Shown: positions 1-14,690 of the stretch, piece after piece
Layout of the letters: the number at the start of each line of letters is the position of its first letter
Position numbering within the stretch: position 1 is the stretch's first letter
Assembly (NCBI RefSeq): GCF_024159265.1
Contig: NZ_JAMYWY010000001.1
Span: forward strand, 2,170,001-2,234,000
DNA: 64,000 nt
Origin: Paenibacillus sp. 1781tsa1
Lineage (GTDB): Bacteria; Bacillota; Bacilli; Paenibacillales; Paenibacillaceae
Direction: 5' to 3'
Notes under the pieces: model-generated
What the model saw: only the letters and a program-made list of their open reading frames with translations
What the model was told of the DNA's origin: nothing
Database searches by the model: none
Position numbers and translations under genes: made by a program

Positions 1-1
1 A

Positions 2-613
2 GCTGTCGGTACACTTTTTGCCAAGCGTTATTCGGTGTTGGTAATGGCCGTAATCTCTGCATTCAGTCTATACGACACTACACTTAGTATGGTTGATGAT
101 GATATACGGTTAGCATTGAATGGATCAGGCGGCATGCGATATGAGACTCTGCTAGAGAAAACCTTTCTGGAAGGTCCCGATCCTGTCCAGCGCAGGTCAG
201 AGAGTACCTTGCTCAAGAAGAGAATGCTGTTACATCTGGTGCCTGTTCTGCGAGCGGTAGCTATTAGTACAGGGGCGAGTGATAAGGTCATGTGGTCTCT
301 GGTTGCGCATAATGTGCAACAATTGTATGCACGTATGATTAATGATCAAAGAATATGGAAGACGGATCAACGGCTTGCACAGATCAAGGAAGATCAGAGC
401 ATATGGCTTGACGAACAAAATGAAAATGCATTTACATTTGCCATGAAGCTGAATCGCTTTGATCACCCCGAGTGGCAAGGACCGCCTTTCTTGATACGTC
501 GATATTGTTGTTTGGCTTATCAAGTTGGAGACGGCAGTCATACACATGGTTATTGCAACAGTTGTCCGAAGCTAGATTCGGAATCCCGATTGCACAATCT
601 TCTACAGGAGTGA
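2..613 (+). CDS. FhuF-like 2Fe-2S ferric reductase / siderophore-related protein, 5' partial
   Basis: The reading frame is open from the window edge, so the start lies upstream; a GTG at 35 is internal. About 203 residues are visible. The C-terminus carries Cys-Cys, then 14 residues, then Cys-x2-Cys (RRYCCLAYQ...CNSC), which resembles the 2Fe-2S signature of the FhuF family (CC-x10-C-x2-C), with a longer spacer. FhuF proteins reduce iron in ferric siderophores in the cytoplasm. The preceding helical part (YSVLVM...SAFSLYD) fits the N-terminal part of the same family. No siderophore transport or synthesis gene follows downstream, so any partner must lie upstream of the window. Family assignment is from the cysteine motif and layout only. 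Confidence 0.65.
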   Translation, partial: AVGTLFAKRYSVLVMAVISAFSLYDTTLSMVDDDIRLALNGSGGMRYETLLEKTFLEGPDPVQRRSESTLLKKRMLLHLVPVLRAVAISTGASDKVMWSLVAHNVQQLYARMINDQRIWKTDQRLAQIKEDQSIWLDEQNENAFTFAMKLNRFDHPEWQGPPFLIRRYCCLAYQVGDGSHTHGYCNSCPKLDSESRLHNLLQE

Positions 614-941
614 ACTGACATTTCGTACCGCATCGTCGTATCTATTTCGACGATCCTTGTTCTCTTCGAAACTGACGCCAGAGGCTTGGGAGAGACCATG
701 TCCAAAATCCTCTTTATAAGGAATCGGTCTGGACATCGACATGTTCCATAACCTGCAGCGGCTTAAGCCAACGTCTGCGGGTTTGTTGGTTTTGGAGAGA
801 AGGTTCAGGCAAACGTATGGAAAATTCCAGTAAGCTCAAAAATGAATGACTTTTCACGCTTTTGGATTTTGCGTTGATTACATGAATCGGATATACTTCA
901 GGTTATTGATCAATTCATAACTGTGCGTTGGAAGGGGAAAA
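614..941. other. Intergenic region upstream of tetR
   Basis: No convincing gene is seen in these 328 bases. The only clear element is a TTGATCAA-centred inverted repeat at 901-921 just before the TetR gene. No obvious intrinsic terminator follows the FhuF-like gene. Confidence 0.5.
901..921. promoter_or_regulatory. Putative TetR operator upstream of tetR
   Basis: The core ATTGATCAAT is a perfect 10-bp palindrome, flanked by TT on the left and TCATAA on the right. The same core occurs twice in front of the next gene (1496-1563). Its position 20 bases before the TetR start suggests autoregulation (inference). Confidence 0.55.
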
Positions 942-1466
942 ATGATGGCTAAAGATACAGCAGCATCGGTTAATCGGCGAAATGATATTATCTCTGCAGC
1001 GATTGACGTCTTCGCGGAAATTGGCTATTATCGTGCGACTACAGCTCAAGTGGCTGAACGGGCGGAGATTTCACAGCCGTATATCTTTCGTTTTTTTAAA
1101 ACAAAAGAAGCTTTATTATTAACTGCTATTGAAGTCTCATGGACACGAGTGATTGAATCGTTCCGAATCGTTGTGGAGACGGCGACGCCTGATCAGTTGG
1201 AAAATGACCTAATTGAAGCCTATGATAAGATTCTGGAATCTCACAAGAGCGAAATCTTGCTTCAAATGCAGGCGCAAACGATCCGGGAAGAAGTCATTCG
1301 TCAGGCCATGCAAAAGGGCATTAGTGATGTACGAAGCATGGTACTGGAAGCTTTCACAGTTGCAGGAATTGCGGAACCACTTAAAAGGACCATGATTTTC
1401 CTGGCGATCGGGATGTTGTGTAATGTATCTACAGCACTGGATATGCCGGAGCTGAAGGAGAGATAG
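942..1466 (+). CDS. TetR/AcrR family transcriptional regulator
   Basis: A 174-aa protein with a typical TetR N-terminal helix-turn-helix at about residues 10-57 (AAIDVFAEIGYYRATT..QVAERAEIS..YIFRFFKTKEALL) and a helical ligand-binding C-terminal domain. The start is ATG 942, followed by a second ATG; GGAAGGGGAA upstream is the ribosome binding site. It lies 116 bases before an NAD(P)-binding epimerase-like gene. TTGATCAA palindromes flank both genes, so the simplest model is a local repressor controlling itself and that neighbour. The ligand cannot be predicted from sequence. Confidence 0.9.
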   Translation: MMAKDTAASVNRRNDIISAAIDVFAEIGYYRATTAQVAERAEISQPYIFRFFKTKEALLLTAIEVSWTRVIESFRIVVETATPDQLENDLIEAYDKILESHKSEILLQMQAQTIREEVIRQAMQKGISDVRSMVLEAFTVAGIAEPLKRTMIFLAIGMLCNVSTALDMPELKER

Positions 1467-1495
1467 AGAGGGAGGGAAATTCCCTTTTTTAATTT

Positions 1496-1518
1496 TAGTT
1501 ATTGATCAATCACTAAAT
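1496..1518. promoter_or_regulatory. Putative TetR operator, copy 1
   Basis: TAGTTATTGATCAATCACTA is a 20-bp inverted repeat with one mismatched pair. It lies in the short gap between the TetR gene and the epimerase-like gene, 45 bases from the near-identical copy 2. Confidence 0.65.
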
Positions 1519-1540
1519 ATGGTTTATATTAGTTCTAGGT

Positions 1541-1563
1541 AAGTAATTGATCAATCACTAAAT
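1541..1563. promoter_or_regulatory. Putative TetR operator, copy 2
   Basis: AAGTAATTGATCAATCACTA shares 18 of 20 bases with copy 1. It ends about 20 bases before the epimerase-like start codon, where a bound repressor would block transcription or its first steps. Confidence 0.65.
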
Positions 1564-1582
1564 TAATGAAAGAGGTCGGTAT

Positions 1583-2539
1583 ATGATGAAAAAAGCTATT
1601 GTTATTGGAGCTACTGGTGGAACAGGTGCAGCGATTACGGAGGAATTGATTAGACGGGGAATTTCTACGATTGCATTTGGGCGCTCCCGTCAAAAACTGG
1701 AGCAACTTGCGGTAAAGCTGGGATCTCCGGATCACCTGCACATCGCAGTGGGAGATGCATTTCGGTCGGATGATATTATTGCCGCTTCCCAGGAAATTGA
1801 TGTCATGTTCCATTGTGCAAACGTTCCGTATAACGAGATGGAGAGCAGGCTGATTCCGCTGGGTGAATCCGTAATGGCGGCGGCAGAACACTTGGGTCTG
1901 AACGTGGTTGTAATAGACGGAATCTACCCTTATGGCAAAAGACAGATGAAAGAGGTAACGGAAGAACATCCAAAACAGCCACATACCCGCAAAGGCAAGA
2001 CACGACTCGCCTATGAACAAATGTTATTCAGCACAAGATGGAGCAGAGCTCAGGTGATGATCGTTCGCTTGCCGGACTATTATGGCCCAACGGCCAATCA
2101 GGCTTCCTATCTGGGTTCGACGCTTGAAGCAATAGCGAAAGGCAAGATGGCTTTTTTTATCGGAAATATGAAGGTACCCAGAGAGTATATCTATTTACCG
2201 GATGCTGCGGTCATGGTGGTGGAGTTGGCAAGCAGGGAGACGACATATCGGCAGAACTGGAACATTCCTGGATCAGGGATCATCTCGGGTCATGAGATTG
2301 TGCATATGGCACAGAAGGCTGCGGGAAGAAGAAAGCCTGTGATCGCGTTAGGAAAAATGGGACTGTCATTAATTGGACTGGGTGTACCCGTTATGAAAGA
2401 AATTGTAGAGATGTTATATCTGACTGAGGACCCGCTGATCTTGAGTAGACAAAAGTATGAGGAACGGATTGGCCCGGTTGTGGCAACATCTTTTGAAGAA
2501 GGAATTGCGTTAACGATTAAGGAGTTGCAGGGAGAGTAG
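1583..2539 (+). CDS. NAD(P)-dependent epimerase/dehydratase (atypical SDR, NmrA-like)
   Basis: A 318-aa protein starting MMKKAIVIGATGGTGAAI; the GATGGTG glycine-rich loop at residues 9-15 binds NAD(P) in the Rossmann fold. Later features such as VIDGIYPYGK, RLPDYYGP and YIYLPDAAVMVVELA match extended/atypical SDR epimerases. A canonical SDR Tyr-x3-Lys is not obvious: YPYGK at about residues 115-119 sits in the corresponding position. The ribosome binding site is AAAGAGG ahead of ATG 1583. It follows TetR on the same strand with two operator-like palindromes between them, so it is probably the regulated gene. The substrate is unknown. Confidence 0.8.
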   Translation: MMKKAIVIGATGGTGAAITEELIRRGISTIAFGRSRQKLEQLAVKLGSPDHLHIAVGDAFRSDDIIAASQEIDVMFHCANVPYNEMESRLIPLGESVMAAAEHLGLNVVVIDGIYPYGKRQMKEVTEEHPKQPHTRKGKTRLAYEQMLFSTRWSRAQVMIVRLPDYYGPTANQASYLGSTLEAIAKGKMAFFIGNMKVPREYIYLPDAAVMVVELASRETTYRQNWNIPGSGIISGHEIVHMAQKAAGRRKPVIALGKMGLSLIGLGVPVMKEIVEMLYLTEDPLILSRQKYEERIGPVVATSFEEGIALTIKELQGE

Positions 2540-2561
2540 AGAGGAATATATTTTTTGTTAA

Positions 2562-2584
2562 GAAGTAATTGATTGATCACTAAT
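2562..2584. promoter_or_regulatory. Variant TetR-type operator upstream of the collagen-like gene
   Basis: AGTAATTGATTGATCACTA keeps the outer AGTAATTGA and CACTA elements of the two upstream copies but with the centre rearranged. It lies after the epimerase-like gene and 117 bases before the collagen-like start. Binding by the same TetR protein is plausible but weaker than for copies 1 and 2. Confidence 0.4.
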
Positions 2585-2610
2585 TTTGTGGCTTTCATTA
2601 GGCTTATTGA

Positions 2611-9174
<6,564 letters not shown>

Positions 9175-9285
9175 TAACTTTCCAACGGATTGTGCCTATG
9201 GACAAATTCGTAAACTTGTAATAAGTTAGTTTGAAGATATTCGAAATATCTTTTGGAAAGTGGACTAACAAGTGAGGTGGATTTC

Positions 9286-9522
9286 ATGATTCCTATTTTG
9301 GGACGCATTAACGAATTAAGTCGAAAACAACGCAGCGTTGGTTTGACCAAAGAAGAACAAAGTGAGCAGCACGAGCTTAGAAAACAATATTTGCAGGCTA
9401 TTCGAGGTCAGGTACTGACAACCATGCTGGCAGTATCCGTTGTGGACCCACTGGGTCATGATGTGACCCCCGAGAAATTAACCATTGAAAAAATGCAGCG
9501 CCGTGAACAGGCCGGCCAATAG
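9286..9522 (+). CDS. DUF896 family protein (YnzC-like)
   Basis: A 78-aa protein from ATG 9286, chosen because GTGAGGTGG sits six bases upstream; an in-frame TTG at 9253 lacks a binding site and would exceed the family length. The sequence IPILGRINELSRKQRSVGLT, then EEQSEQHELRKQYLQAIRGQ, matches the DUF896 family of small two-helix proteins known from Bacillus (YnzC/YozF), whose role is not established. It is followed directly by a strong terminator and is probably a single-gene unit. Confidence 0.85.
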   Translation: MIPILGRINELSRKQRSVGLTKEEQSEQHELRKQYLQAIRGQVLTTMLAVSVVDPLGHDVTPEKLTIEKMQRREQAGQ

Positions 9523-9534
9523 CATTCCTTTAAT

Positions 9535-9572
9535 AAGACAGACCAAGATTACATCTTGGTCTGTCTTTTTTT
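9535..9572 (+). terminator. Intrinsic terminator after the DUF896 gene
   Basis: A perfect 15-bp stem, AAGACAGACCAAGAT and its complement, encloses a 3-base loop and is followed by a T run. Confidence 0.9.
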
Positions 9573-9858
9573 ATATTCTGCGAATCTTCCGTCTAAAAGG
9601 AAGTACATCAAAAGAGGAAGGTACTATCCGTTAAGTATTTCGTGCAGATTAACAAGCATGTCAGTTATTTTTAGTTTTGATGACAATAAAGCTACCGCCA
9701 ACTTCAATTCATCTCCGATAACCCATATAATAACGCTAATATATTTCAGGAATACAAGGGGATAGGACCATTATTCTTATATTAACTGACAACAAACTTA
9801 CATCAAAACAATTAAAAAAGACTAGATCATATATGTATCTCGAAAGGGTTGATGAATC

Positions 9859-11289
9859 ATGAGCCTGGAAGCTTTGAATGAGCGTGTGAAGAATGATCTG
9901 GATTATTTGTCATTTGGTGGTACGAATTGGGTGCGTCCAAGAGAACATGCAGATGGTCATGTCTATGATGTTGTCATTGTCGGCGGGGGCCAGAGTGGAT
10001 TAGGGGCGGCCTTTGGACTTCTTCGAGAACGGATCTCCAATATTGTCGTCATTGACGAGAATCCATCAGGGCTTGAAGGACCTTGGGAGACTTATGCGCG
10101 TATGGTAACTTTGCGTACTCCCAAGCATCTGACTTCCATCGATCTGGGTATCCCCTCGTTAACCTTTCGTTCATGGTGGGAAGCACAGGTTGGACGGGAA
10201 GGTTGGGAAGAGGTAGACAAGATCCCGCGTGGTGAATGGATGAATTATTTGCGCTGGTATCGGGAAGTGCTGAATCTGCCTGTGCTGAATGAGGTGAAAT
10301 TGACACTTGTTGAGCCAATAGAGAACGGAATACATCGACTTCATGTGAACAAGGCAGGAACTCAGATGGATGTTATACTTGCTCGCAAAGTCGTGTTTGC
10401 TACGGGTATACAAGGTGGCGGAGAGTGGCATGTGCCATCCTTGATTGCGAATAGATTACCTCGGGAGCTGTATGCCCATACGTCTGAAGCGATTAATTTT
10501 GATCGGTTAAAAGGTAAAAGGGTTGCTGTGCTTGGCGGCGGCGCTTCTGCATTCGATAATGCGAGCTATGCTCTTGCCACGGGTGTGGCGGAAGCTCATG
10601 TATTTGTACGGCGGGAACAATTGCCTAGTGTTAATCCTATACGTCAGATGGAGCAATCCGGTATGATTGAGCGATACCACGCTCTTCCGGTTGCCGATAA
10701 ATATGAAGTGATTTCTCATTTCTTCAAATTCAATCAACCGCCAACCAACGATACGTTTAATCGTGCGGCAGCCTGGCCTGGATTCGAACTGCATTTGAAC
10801 TCGCCTTGGCTGAACGTAGAAGCGACGGACCAAGGCGCGATTGTGCATACAGCACAGGGAGCATATACGTTTGATTTTCTAATTATTAGCACAGGTCTGC
10901 TCAGTGATCCAGCACTTCGTCCTGAACTGAGGCTCGTGGAGCCATATATCGCGCGCTGGGAGGACTGTTATCAGGCTCCGCCAGAGCATCGCAATGCATT
11001 GCTGGATGCACATCCATACCTGAGTTCCGGGTTTGCCATGACTAGCAGGAGTGAACAAGGTGAGAAGCAGTTGCATGGACTGTTTGTATTCAATTACTCT
11101 GCACTCGCCAGCTGTGGTCTGTCGGCATCTGCCATATCCGGGACCAAGAGTGCGGTGCCCAAACTGGTCACTGCCATCGCGGATCAATTGTTCCTCGATG
11201 ATCGGGAGGTTATTTTGCAACAATTCTATGCTTATGAAGAACAGGAATTTACGGCTACGTGGGTGAAAACGGGTGCCCTTGCTGAGTAA
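9859..11289 (+). CDS. FAD/NAD(P)-binding monooxygenase-like oxidoreductase
   Basis: A 476-aa protein with two Rossmann dinucleotide motifs: VVIVGGGQSGLGAAFGL at about residues 38-54 (FAD) and VAVLGGGASAFDNASYAL at about 222-239 (NADPH). Between them lie FATGIQGGG and later IISTGLLSDP, typical of the flavin monooxygenase/Baeyer-Villiger-like group. The FMO fingerprint FxGxxxHxxxY is not clearly present, so the reaction is uncertain; oxidation of a small hydrophobic substrate is the likely role. AAAGGG precedes ATG 9859. It stands alone between terminators. Confidence 0.8.
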   Translation: MSLEALNERVKNDLDYLSFGGTNWVRPREHADGHVYDVVIVGGGQSGLGAAFGLLRERISNIVVIDENPSGLEGPWETYARMVTLRTPKHLTSIDLGIPSLTFRSWWEAQVGREGWEEVDKIPRGEWMNYLRWYREVLNLPVLNEVKLTLVEPIENGIHRLHVNKAGTQMDVILARKVVFATGIQGGGEWHVPSLIANRLPRELYAHTSEAINFDRLKGKRVAVLGGGASAFDNASYALATGVAEAHVFVRREQLPSVNPIRQMEQSGMIERYHALPVADKYEVISHFFKFNQPPTNDTFNRAAAWPGFELHLNSPWLNVEATDQGAIVHTAQGAYTFDFLIISTGLLSDPALRPELRLVEPYIARWEDCYQAPPEHRNALLDAHPYLSSGFAMTSRSEQGEKQLHGLFVFNYSALASCGLSASAISGTKSAVPKLVTAIADQLFLDDREVILQQFYAYEEQEFTATWVKTGALAE

Positions 11290-11309
11290 ACGCACCCCTT
11301 AAGATAGCG

Positions 11310-11345
11310 AACGTGTGGCACCTGATGCTGCACGTTTTTTTGTTT
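11310..11345 (+). terminator. Intrinsic terminator after the flavin oxidoreductase gene
   Basis: AACGTG at 11310-11315 pairs with CACGTT at 11331-11336, with an inner GGC/GCT part, followed by seven T residues. Confidence 0.75.
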
Positions 11346-11423
11346 TTCACATGATGAAGGTTACACTTGCCTTTAATTTGTTGTAAAATGTCGGTTGGAA
11401 CATGTTAAAGGCAGGGATAATAG

Positions 11424-11915
11424 ATGAATGAAATAAAAATGAACTATGAACAGTTTAGAGCCCATGTGAAGAAAGCGTCACGTAAACGAAATGTACCTTT
11501 GATTAAAATCGTTGCATTTCAGGAGAAATACATGAAGATTGAAGAAGTGCAATATTTTGATGTGGAACAAAATCATATGAGTGTTCAGGCCTGCAATACG
11601 TTGTGGTTGCATCTGGAGAATAAATCTTTTCGTAATATGGTGTCCCAACATTTGCAGTTTTATAGAGATATGGATAACTTGGGGCGGCATTCCTTTGAGA
11701 ATCTGATCAAAGAACTATATGATACGTCTGTTCCTGTGCTGCTTGATTACAATCCCGCTCATTATTACACCTCGGGGCAGCTCGCTGAGATTCTCGTCAT
11801 GGACGAGGAGAGGCTGATTGAACAATTGGAGATGGGCCGCTTCAAGGGGGCGTTTATTAATGAGGATGGCAAATGGCTTAAACCCAAACCGGATGCAAGG
11901 CTTGTAGAGTCATAA
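11424..11915 (+). CDS. Hypothetical protein with a C-terminal helix-turn-helix-like segment
   Basis: A 163-aa soluble protein. I do not recognise the N-terminal 110 residues, which are polar and helical. The last 50 residues (YYTSGQLAEILVMDEERLIEQLEMGRFKGAFINEDGKWLKP) read like an excisionase/MerR-type winged helix in which a helix pair is followed by a strand ending in a tryptophan. It could therefore bind DNA, but there is no operator evidence. AGGGA precedes ATG 11424 by 8 bases. It is monocistronic with its own terminator. Confidence 0.6.
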   Translation: MNEIKMNYEQFRAHVKKASRKRNVPLIKIVAFQEKYMKIEEVQYFDVEQNHMSVQACNTLWLHLENKSFRNMVSQHLQFYRDMDNLGRHSFENLIKELYDTSVPVLLDYNPAHYYTSGQLAEILVMDEERLIEQLEMGRFKGAFINEDGKWLKPKPDARLVES

Positions 11916-11941
11916 GCGTCATGAGATTCCCATGAAAAGCA

Positions 11942-11988
11942 AAATCCTGCAACGCCGCGCATAAAGCGCTGGAGCTGCAGGATTTTTA
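11942..11988 (+). terminator. Intrinsic terminator after the HTH-like hypothetical gene
   Basis: AAATCCTGCA at 11942-11951 pairs with TGCAGGATTT at 11976-11985 around a GC-rich loop that contains its own GCGC/GCGC pairing; a short T run follows. Confidence 0.75.
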
Positions 11989-12061
11989 ATGGAGATCCGA
12001 AACGTTAGAGACCCCGACTTTAAAAACATGAAGTATTAAACATCTTTCGATCATTAAATAC

Positions 12062-12745
12062 TTAAGTGTTGCGGCGAACCGTAAATCCATCTTTGCAACG
12101 ATTAGGGGGGCCAGGGATGGAGACAATACCCCGCCCTTGGATCATGATTCCCTTCTGGCAGGCACGAAAAGCAGGAGATTGTCCGTTCAGGCGACATTTG
12201 TTGAAGGTTATAGGGGTAAGCCGCGCCATGGAGCCGATGGAGCTTCCAACAGTGGGTGCTTCAACAATCCATTCCGCAGAGGATTGCGGACCCGAATAAC
12301 ACTGAATGGTGCGGAAGGTCCAGCCTAACGTTAGATTAGAGAGCGTAATGCACCAGGTTTTACGCGTTAATTTGGCGATGACTGCTCGAATGCGATGACC
12401 AGGGGAAACGGGATGTGGAATAATGGTCTCCGCGTCAGGCAGGATCTCCCACCAGGCATAATAGCTGGGCTTGCCTTGAATCCAGTCGTGACCTGTTCCG
12501 GTCTGAATCAGACTGCTGTTCTTGAAGCCATCTATCCCAATCCATGCGGATGAATATGAGGAGTGTGTGCTAGGTAGAACATAAGGGACAGTCCATTCCG
12601 CTGAGATGCGACGGTATTTATTCCGTGTTCCTGAACGAGCGTAGCCGCTCCAGTTGGAGGAGATCCACCCAAAGTGAGAAGGGGAATCTTTCTTTTTCTT
12701 TTACAGGGCACAGGGCTTTCGCCGTTTGTGTGGACGGTCTGTCAT
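12062..12745 (-). pseudogene. G1 family glutamic endopeptidase (eqolisin-like) with an in-frame stop at codon 15
   Basis: Read on the minus strand from ATG 12745 (AAGGTGGTGA lies just upstream), the frame encodes 227 codons ending at TAA 12064-12062. Codon 15 is TAA (complement of 12701-12703). After it the frame is open for 212 codons without an ATG, GTG or TTG until codon 173, so no normal restart exists. The sequence after the stop is a complete G1 peptidase: FGWISSNWSGYAR, WIGIDGFKNSSLIQTGT with the catalytic glutamine at codon 81, YYAWWEILPD, and SSAEWIVEAPTV with the catalytic glutamate at codon 158. These enzymes cleave proteins with a Gln/Glu pair at acid pH. The stop may be a true nonsense mutation, a sequence error or a readthrough site. 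No signal peptide is visible. Confidence 0.85.
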
Positions 12746-12934
12746 CAGGTCACCACCTTTGGTAACATAGGGTCTAGATTATCAGATGCGTGTTCAGTAG
12801 CTGGGGAAAGGGACAATTGGACAAGAAAATAAGTCGAAAGATGCAACTTTTTGAAGGTTTTTAAATTATTTTGAATGAAAATGGTTGTTTTTTGAGGAGA
12901 TTATGATACTATAGAAGCAGTTGGAGGAATGAAG

Positions 12935-13681
12935 ATGCTGACTGAAGAACGATATGCTGCAATTATAGAGCGCTTACATGTACAGGGGATTGTGAAATTG
13001 CAAGAGCTTGTTGATGTGTTAGGTGCTTCTGAATCAACGATTAGGCGTGACTTGATCGATCTGGAGAGTCGTCAGATGCTCAAACGCATCCACGGCGGTG
13101 CCGCACTGGTGAACGAAAAAACGCTGGAACCGGGCATGGAAGAAAAAACGTTCAAAAACATTCAACAAAAAACAACGATTGCCCGTTTGGCTGCACAGGA
13201 GATCGAAAATGGCGAATGCATTTATCTGGATGCAGGAACGACAACGTTAGCCATGATTCCCTTTATTGAAGCGAAGGACGTAACGGTTGTTACCAACGGA
13301 CTTTCACATGTTGAAGCTTTGGTAAGCAAGCGTATTCGCAGTTACTTGCTTGGAGGTATGATGAAAATTCATACGAAAGCAGTCATTGGCAGTATCGCAT
13401 TACAGAACATGGATAACTTCCGTTTTGATAAATGTTTTCTGGGAAGCAACGGCGTTGACCCCGAAATGGGGTATACAACACCGGATCCGGAGGAAGCCTT
13501 GATTAAAAGGCGTGCACATCAATTGTCGGGAAAATCTTATGTGCTGGCTGATTCCAGCAAAATAGGGGAAATTACTTTTGCCAAATTGTTTGATTTGGAG
13601 GAGGCTGATTTGATTACCGAGCGGATGCCAGAACACTGGCGGCCTGGAATCGCCCAGAAAACTAAAATAATTGAGGGATAA
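12935..13681 (+). CDS. fruR: DeoR-family transcriptional regulator of the fructose operon
   Basis: A 248-aa protein from ATG 12935; GGAGG at 12923-12927 gives a 7-base spacer, while the ATG at 12929 is too close. Residues 1-55 hold the DeoR helix-turn-helix (EERYAAIIERLHVQG..KLQELVDVLGASESTIRRDLIDLESRQML). The C-terminal sugar-phosphate sensor domain has DAGTTTLAMIPF, VTNGLSHVEAL, LGGMMKIHTKAVIG and LADSSKIGEITFAKL. Such repressors usually sense fructose-1-phosphate, the product of FruA. It is the first gene of fruR-fruK-fruA, with two bases to fruK. Confidence 0.93.
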   Translation: MLTEERYAAIIERLHVQGIVKLQELVDVLGASESTIRRDLIDLESRQMLKRIHGGAALVNEKTLEPGMEEKTFKNIQQKTTIARLAAQEIENGECIYLDAGTTTLAMIPFIEAKDVTVVTNGLSHVEALVSKRIRSYLLGGMMKIHTKAVIGSIALQNMDNFRFDKCFLGSNGVDPEMGYTTPDPEEALIKRRAHQLSGKSYVLADSSKIGEITFAKLFDLEEADLITERMPEHWRPGIAQKTKIIEG

Positions 13682-13683
13682 CG

Positions 13684-14595
13684 ATGATATATACAATAAC
13701 ACTTAACCCGTCCATTGATTACATCGTGGAAGTCGATGAGCTGAAGCTTGGTGGATTGAATCGAATGAATCGGGACTTGAAGCTCCCGGGCGGCAAAGGC
13801 ATTAATGTTTCTCGCATATTGAATCAACTTGGAGCAGATAACACGACCATTGGTTTCCTTGGTGGATTCACCGGACGCTTCATTAATGATAAGTTGCAAG
13901 AAGATAACATCCGGACAGACTTTGTCACAATTGCAGACGATACTCGTATTAACATCAAGCTGAAGCATGGAGAAGAGACAGAGATTAATGGTCTTGGACC
14001 TGCGATAAGCGCAGAAGAGGCAGAGAAGTTACTTCACAAATTGTCTTCATTGGAAAAAGGAGATATCGTCATTCTCTCCGGAAGCGTACCACCTTCTCTT
14101 GGAACAGATTTCTATGATCGTCTCATTAAAGTCTGCAAGCAAACGGGTGCGGAATTCGTGATTGATACCACTGGCCCTGCGTTAATGGAAGCTCTTGAAC
14201 ATGCACCATTGCTGGTGAAGCCGAATCATCATGAACTGGCCGAACTGTTCGGTGTAACCATTGAGACTCGCGAGGAACTGGTTTTATACGGGCGTAAGTT
14301 GCTTGAAGCCGGAGCCAAACATGTATTGATCTCCATGGCAGGCGAGGGTGCACTATTCATTACCAAAGCGGAAGTTCATCATGCGAGTGTGCCAAAAGGT
14401 ACTGTGAAAAACTCGGTTGGTGCCGGTGACTCCATGATTGGCGGATTCGTAGGTACCTATGTACAGAGCGGCGATCTGCTGGAAGCTTTCCGTACAGGTG
14501 TTGCATCTGGAAGCGCGACTGCTTTCTCGGATGATCTGGCAACACGTGAATTGATTGATGAATTACGCAATCAAGTAACCATTACGACGATCTAG
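13684..14595 (+). CDS. fruK: 1-phosphofructokinase
   Basis: A 303-aa PfkB-family kinase. N-terminal ITLNPSIDYIVEVDEL and LPGGKGINVSRIL (about residues 37-50) bind the sugar phosphate; NSVGAGDSMIGGFVG near residue 245 is the second PfkB signature, with Asp in GAGDS as catalytic base. It converts fructose-1-phosphate and ATP to fructose-1,6-bisphosphate in the cytoplasm. It begins two bases after the fruR stop, with GAGGG inside the end of fruR as ribosome binding site, so translation is coupled. Confidence 0.95.
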   Translation: MIYTITLNPSIDYIVEVDELKLGGLNRMNRDLKLPGGKGINVSRILNQLGADNTTIGFLGGFTGRFINDKLQEDNIRTDFVTIADDTRINIKLKHGEETEINGLGPAISAEEAEKLLHKLSSLEKGDIVILSGSVPPSLGTDFYDRLIKVCKQTGAEFVIDTTGPALMEALEHAPLLVKPNHHELAELFGVTIETREELVLYGRKLLEAGAKHVLISMAGEGALFITKAEVHHASVPKGTVKNSVGAGDSMIGGFVGTYVQSGDLLEAFRTGVASGSATAFSDDLATRELIDELRNQVTITTI

Positions 14596-14646
14596 TCTAA
14601 CGTCATATAAAAGGTTTTCATTGTAAATGTAATTGTAATGTAGTGA

Positions 14647-14664
14647 GGCCTGCCTATGCAGGCC
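14647..14664 (+). repeat. Hairpin between fruK and fruA
   Basis: GGCCTGC and GCAGGCC form a perfect 7-bp GC-rich stem around the loop CTAT. There is no T run, so it is not a standard terminator. In mRNA it could protect or separate the fruRK and fruA parts of the transcript (inference). Confidence 0.6.
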
Positions 14665-14690
14665 GACTGAACTTAAGGGAGTGTACCAAG

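Noticed and set aside
9556-9765. A 69-codon plus-strand frame after the DUF896 terminator.
   Set aside because: It begins inside the terminator hairpin, lacks a binding site and has no protein-like composition.
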